DNA of 64,000 nt from an uncultured Pelagibacteraceae bacterium (GTDB lineage: Bacteria; Pseudomonadota; Alphaproteobacteria; Pelagibacterales; Pelagibacteraceae): positions 30,938 through 94,937 of the forward strand of contig CACLNT010000005.1 in NCBI GenBank assembly GCA_902608385.1, read 5' to 3'. A program made the translations under genes and the position numbers. Of this stretch, positions 59,673 to 64,000 are shown piece by piece (position 1 is the first letter of the stretch; each line of letters begins with the position of its first letter). Under the pieces are notes generated by a model. That model did no database searches. It had not been told where the DNA came from and saw only the letters and a list, made by a program, of their open reading frames with translations.

Positions 59673-60551
59673 TTATTTATATAAAAATTTATAAGCTAAA
59701 ATTTTATAAGCTAATTTAGCTACTAAAAAATTATAAGAATTAAATCCTTTAATTGGCGATAGTTCATTTATATCGGCTCCAACAATATTTGAATTTTTTG
59801 TTGCTATTTTTATTATATTTAAAGTTTCATCCCAGAATAATCCCCCAGGTTCTGGAGTACCAGTTGCAGGCATTATGCTTGAGTCTAATCCATCAACATC
59901 AAATGTTAGATAAACATTTTTATTTTTAATTAGCTGTTTAAATTTTTTTAAATTCCACTTAGCTTTATCTTTAGCCCAAAAGATATTAATTCTATAGGAG
60001 TTTTTTTTTAAATAGGAAATTTCACTTTGTGAAATATTTCTTATTCCAAATGAAATTACAGATACTTCTTTATGATCTAAACATCTTTTAATCGCTGATG
60101 CATGTGAAAATTTTTCTCCATTATAACTTTCTCTTAAATCAGCATGCGCATCAAAATGCAATAAACACAAGTTTTTATATTTTTTTGTAAAAGGAGCAAT
60201 ACATCCAGGTGTAATAGAATGTTCTCCACCAAATGTTATTGGAAAAAGTTTTTTATTTAAAATCTCTTCATTAATATTCGATATTTGTTTTAGAGCTTTT
60301 TTTATATTTTTATCAATTTTAAATGGTTTTAATGTCTTGATTCCAATTTTTTTATAAGGTTCACAGTGTAATTCTTCATCATATAATTCTACTTGATGTG
60401 AAGCTTTAATAATTTCTTTTGGACCATTTTTTGTTCCTCCACCATAACTAACAGTTTTTTCTAAACCAAAAGGTATAACAACTACTCTTTCTTTAAAATT
60501 GAATTTATTATCAATTCCAAGAAAACCATTTTTATTAGATAGGTATTTCAA
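59673..60551 (-). CDS. arginase/agmatinase family ureohydrolase
   Basis: GGEHSI, LLHFDAHADLR, TFDVDGLDSSIMPATGTPEPGG; TTG at 60551 (GGA 7 nt upstream) removes the 74-nt overlap of the track start 60629. Confidence 0.9.
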   Translation of the reverse strand: MKYLSNKNGFLGIDNKFNFKERVVVIPFGLEKTVSYGGGTKNGPKEIIKASHQVELYDEELHCEPYKKIGIKTLKPFKIDKNIKKALKQISNINEEILNKKLFPITFGGEHSITPGCIAPFTKKYKNLCLLHFDAHADLRESYNGEKFSHASAIKRCLDHKEVSVISFGIRNISQSEISYLKKNSYRINIFWAKDKAKWNLKKFKQLIKNKNVYLTFDVDGLDSSIMPATGTPEPGGLFWDETLNIIKIATKNSNIVGADINELSPIKGFNSYNFLVAKLAYKILAYKFLYK

Positions 60552-60555
60552 TTTT

Positions 60556-61599
60556 TTATCCAAATATTTTTGAAAAGTTTTTTCTAGTTCTATTTTTCCA
60601 GTCACCTCTATGATATGAATCACTTGCAATTAATGGTAATACACTAGTTGCTTCAGCAAAAACCATTTGCTCTTTAGTAACATCTACTTTTCCCCAAGAA
60701 CTTGCCTCTTTTAAAGTGGAACTACTACAGGCTCCATCTCTAGAGTCGGCAACTGTAATTTGTATAGCGTATTTATGCATTTCTACATCTTTTCCTAAAA
60801 GTTCAGCGCAAATCACTGTATCTTGTATAAAGTTTTTAGGAACTCCACCACCTATCATGAATAAGCCCGAACCTTTTGATCTTATTTTAATTTCTGTTAG
60901 TTCACGAAACTCTTTTACTGAGTCAATACTCACGTGTTTTTTTGGATTTTTCTCTTGATGTATTACCAATCCAAATCCCGCGCTTGAATCTGTAAATGCT
61001 GGACAAAATATTGGTACGTTATTGTCATATGCAGTTTCAATTAAAGAGTCTTTTTTTTTTGAATTTTTTTTTAAATATTTTCCAATTTCATGAATAAATT
61101 CTCTTGATGTATAATTTCGTGGTTCTAATTTATCAGCTATTTCACATATTCTTTTATCACACATCTGTAATTCATCTTCATCTATGTAGGTATCATAAAT
61201 TCTATCAATGTAGTTTTTTCTTAATTCTGTATCATCTTGGAATTGCGAACCTTGATAGTGTTTAAATCCCAAAGCTTCAAAAAAATCCATATCAATTATA
61301 GAAGCTCCAGTAGCTACAATTGCATCTACCATATTATATTTAACTAAATCTTTGTAAATATTCATACAACCAGCTGCAGATGTAGATCCAGCAAGAGTTA
61401 AAAAAATTGTACATTCTTTATCTTTAATCATTTCATTAAAAATGTTTGCAGCATTTGCAGTTTCTCTTGAAACAAATGACATTTTTTCCATTGATGAAAT
61501 TATTTTTCTAGAATCAAAGGAAGTAATGTCTATATGTTCTACAGGTTTTTTAAGAAAATCTTTTTTGCTGTTATGTCCAAGATTTTTTTTATCAGGCAT
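60556..61599 (-). CDS. deoxyhypusine synthase-like protein
   Basis: LTLAGSTSAAGCMNIY, VATGASIIDMDFFEALG, GGGVPKNFIQDT, DGACSSSTLKEASSWGKV. Confidence 0.88.
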   Translation of the reverse strand: MPDKKNLGHNSKKDFLKKPVEHIDITSFDSRKIISSMEKMSFVSRETANAANIFNEMIKDKECTIFLTLAGSTSAAGCMNIYKDLVKYNMVDAIVATGASIIDMDFFEALGFKHYQGSQFQDDTELRKNYIDRIYDTYIDEDELQMCDKRICEIADKLEPRNYTSREFIHEIGKYLKKNSKKKDSLIETAYDNNVPIFCPAFTDSSAGFGLVIHQEKNPKKHVSIDSVKEFRELTEIKIRSKGSGLFMIGGGVPKNFIQDTVICAELLGKDVEMHKYAIQITVADSRDGACSSSTLKEASSWGKVDVTKEQMVFAEATSVLPLIASDSYHRGDWKNRTRKNFSKIFG

Positions 61600-62777
61600 T
61601 AAGCAACAAGAAACGCTTTCTTATTTTTCTTGTCGTACATAGTCATTATTGGGTTATCATCAACTTCATAAATTTCATTAGAATAAAATCCATTAAATTC
61701 TGTTCTAAAAGTTAAACCATAAGCACCAAGTTGACCTAATTCAATATAATCATTTTCCTTAATGTTGTTAGGTAGAATAAAAGGACCTTTCATATAATCT
61801 AAACCATCACAAGTTGGACCATTAAAATCAAATGCTGTTAATTTTTTAGAAATCATTTTTCCAATTTTAATTAAACGAGACGGGTAAACTATATTTGGAA
61901 CACCAGCATCAAAAAGGGTTCCATATGTTCCATCATTTATATAAAGTTTTTGTTTTTTTCTTAAGTTCACTCGTATAATTGTTGACCCACTTTCTGCAAC
62001 TAAAGCTCTACCTGGTTCACAAATAATTTCTGGAAGTTTATCTAATTTTAAATTTTTTAGAGCTTTTTTTATCTCTTCAAAATAGCTGTCTAAAGATTGT
62101 GGAACTAGATCTGGATAAATTGTAGGAAAGCCACCACCAACATTTATATAGTCTGGAATAATTTTTGTTTTTTTAATTACATTTCCTATTTCTTCAATTC
62201 CTTTTGTATATGAAATTGGATGCATACATTGAGATCCGACATGAAAACTTAAACCAATTTTTTTAGCATATTGTTTAGTTAATCTTGATAAACCTATAGC
62301 CTCTGAAGTTAAGGCGCCAAATTTTTTTGATAAATCTACTTCAGCATGTTCATTTGAAACAGAAACTCTGACAAATAGTTCTAAATCTTTAGCTTGATTT
62401 GTTGTCTCAATGATTTTTATTAATTCATCTTTTGTATCTAATGAAAATGTTTTTATTTTATGTTTAAAATAAGCTTCTTTTATACTTTCACGACTTTTTA
62501 CTGTATGCATAAATGAACATTTTGCTTTAGGATTTATTTTTTTTATGTCTTCAACTTCTTTAATTGAAGCTATATCAAAATTGTTAATTCCACTTTTTAT
62601 AATTGTTTTTAACACTTCTGGATGTGGGTTTGTTTTTACAGCATATAAAATTTTACCAGGAAATTTATTTTGAAAAGTTTTGGACGCAACTTGTATCGGT
62701 TTTTTCCTGATACAATAAACTGGTCTTTCTGGTTTCAGTTGATTTACAAGATCATCAACTGTCTTAAATTTTTGCAT
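61599..62777 (-). CDS. ornithine/lysine decarboxylase-like PLP enzyme (alanine-racemase fold)
   Basis: ILYAVKTNPHPEVL (PLP Lys), LSFHVGSQC, VGGGFP, EPGRALVAESG, GPTCDGLD; ATG 62777 preferred over TTG 62792. Confidence 0.9.
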   Translation of the reverse strand: MQKFKTVDDLVNQLKPERPVYCIRKKPIQVASKTFQNKFPGKILYAVKTNPHPEVLKTIIKSGINNFDIASIKEVEDIKKINPKAKCSFMHTVKSRESIKEAYFKHKIKTFSLDTKDELIKIIETTNQAKDLELFVRVSVSNEHAEVDLSKKFGALTSEAIGLSRLTKQYAKKIGLSFHVGSQCMHPISYTKGIEEIGNVIKKTKIIPDYINVGGGFPTIYPDLVPQSLDSYFEEIKKALKNLKLDKLPEIICEPGRALVAESGSTIIRVNLRKKQKLYINDGTYGTLFDAGVPNIVYPSRLIKIGKMISKKLTAFDFNGPTCDGLDYMKGPFILPNNIKENDYIELGQLGAYGLTFRTEFNGFYSNEIYEVDDNPIMTMYDKKNKKAFLVA

Positions 62778-62809
62778 TGCATATGCCCCCAAAAAAAAAT
62801 TTAATAAAA

Positions 62810-62838
62810 AAAGTTTTTAATAATTAATTAAAAACTTT
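62810..62838 (-). terminator. perfect 12-bp hairpin followed on the minus strand by U-tracts, in the leader of the ODC-like gene
   Basis: aaagtttttaat-aatta-attaaaaacttt; minus strand continues ttttattaaattttttttt then GGGGGC and the ODC start. Confidence 0.5.
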
Positions 62839-62927
62839 CATATTTCACAGCAATTAAGCCAATAGTTAATTAATGTAAAGAAAAAATTTAATTGAAATGT
62901 TAATAAAAGTAACCATATAAGACTCTC

Positions 62928-63491
62928 ATGCATAAAGATAATACTGTAAAAAAAATAGCTGAATATAAGGATAAAACCTTGCTTATTGTTGATGACGACA
63001 ATCCATTTAGAGACAGACTTGCAAGAGCAATGGAAAAGAAGGGTTTTATAGCAACTCAAGCTGAAAGTGTAAAAAAAGGTATAGAAAATGTTAGATTAAT
63101 AAAACCTGCATTTGCAGTAATAGATTTAAGATTAGCAGATGGCAATGGACTTGAGGTTGTAAAGGAAATTCAAAATTTAAATATAAATAGTCGTATCATT
63201 ATGCTTACAGGTTATGGAAATATTTCTACAGCTGTTGCTGCAATTAAACAAGGAGCAATTGATTATTTAGCGAAACCAGCTGATGCTGACGATGTGGAAA
63301 AGGCACTATTAGCAGATCCAAAAGAAAAAGCACAACCACCTGAAAATCCAATGTCAGCTGATAGAGTCAAATGGGAACATATTCATAGAGTATTTGAATT
63401 ATGTAATAGAAATGTTTCTGAGACAGCTAGACGTCTTAAAATGCATAGGAGAACTCTGCAAAGAATATTGTCTAAGAGATCACCTAAATAA
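62928..63491 (+). CDS. regA: RegA/PrrA/ActR-type response regulator
   Basis: LLIVDDDNPFRDRLARAMEKKGF, VIDLRLADGNGLEVV, MLTGYGNISTAVAAIKQGAIDYLAKPAD, C-terminal Fis-type HTH NVSETARRLKMHRRTLQRIL. Confidence 0.92.
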   Translation: MHKDNTVKKIAEYKDKTLLIVDDDNPFRDRLARAMEKKGFIATQAESVKKGIENVRLIKPAFAVIDLRLADGNGLEVVKEIQNLNINSRIIMLTGYGNISTAVAAIKQGAIDYLAKPADADDVEKALLADPKEKAQPPENPMSADRVKWEHIHRVFELCNRNVSETARRLKMHRRTLQRILSKRSPK

Positions 63492-64000
63492 ATTTTCTAA
63501 ATTTAGTAAGTTTTTTTGCCAATACTGTTAATAAAGTAATTTTAAATAATTCTGCTAATAAAAATGGTGCTACACCTAGTTGAAGTAATGGTTTATCCCA
63601 ACCTATTAAATTTCCAAGCCACAATATTCCAAGAATATAAATTATTGAAACAGATAAAATTAATTTTATAAAAATAAAAAAAATATTTGTTTTAAAGTTT
63701 AAATAACCAGCAATAAAAGTTGCAAATAAAAATCCAATTAAATATCCCATGGTTGGGCCAGTAAAATAAATTAGTCCCATTCCTTTTTCTGGTGTTCCAG
63801 CAAATACAGGTAAACCAGCTACTCCTTCAAATAAATACAAAGAAATTGTGGCAACACCGATTTTCCATCCAAAAGTTACGCCCATAAGAAGAACAACAAA
63901 AGTTTGCATGGTCATAGGCACAGGATAAAAAGGAATTTTAATTTTTGCTGAAATAGTTAATAAAATTGAACCCAAAATAGTAATTAAAAAGTATTTAAGA
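63484..64000 (-). CDS. bioY: biotin transporter BioY, N-terminus cut by window edge
   Basis: YPVPMTMQTFVVLLMGVTFGWKIGVATISLYLFEGVAGLPVFAG; frame stays open to 64000. Confidence 0.88.
   Translation of the reverse strand, partial: LKYFLITILGSILLTISAKIKIPFYPVPMTMQTFVVLLMGVTFGWKIGVATISLYLFEGVAGLPVFAGTPEKGMGLIYFTGPTMGYLIGFLFATFIAGYLNFKTNIFFIFIKLILSVSIIYILGILWLGNLIGWDKPLLQLGVAPFLLAELFKITLLTVLAKKLTKFRKFI

Noticed and set aside
60552-60629. 74-nt overlap of arginase-family and DHS-like genes
   Set aside because: Probably an ORF-caller artefact; TTG at 60551 with upstream GGA removes the overlap.

Overview
This AT-rich, densely packed window looks like a SAR11/Pelagibacter-type alphaproteobacterial chromosome (judged from gene content, order and streamlining; no search was run). 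I see about 64 protein-coding genes. Main blocks are: the SRP GTPases ftsY and ffh; rpsP-trmD-rplS; leuCDB; a DMSP-demethylation type cluster (dmdC-dmdB-hydrolase-dmdA); a TCA cluster (sdhCDAB-mmsA-mdh-sucCD-sucAB-lpdA); atpHAGDC; an obgE-proB-proA-nadD-rsfS-ctpA-rppH run; metX-metW diverging from hisC-tyrA; an AmpG/NlpC-P60/TPR-sulfotransferase group; lysK, pyrD and a TauE/SafE permease; and a polyamine operon (ODC-like, DHS-like, arginase-family). No tRNA, rRNA, CRISPR array, prophage or transposon was recognised. The most notable non-ORF signals are: (1) a SAM-II-like riboswitch before metX with a downstream near-perfect anti-aptamer segment; (2) a strongly structured, relatively GC-rich leader before ffh; (3) a G8-tract frameshift exactly at the catalytic core of an NlpC/P60 gene; (4) a terminator-like hairpin plus U-tract in the leader of the ODC-like gene; (5) six convergent gene pairs whose stops overlap or nearly touch, leaving no room for intrinsic terminators; (6) a 19-bp palindrome in a 33-bp divergent promoter region; (7) an un-tracked 49-aa membrane micro-ORF upstream of the TauE-like gene. 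I found no convincing entirely new multi-gene system; items 1, 3 and 4 and the dmd-cluster hydrolase are the best leads.
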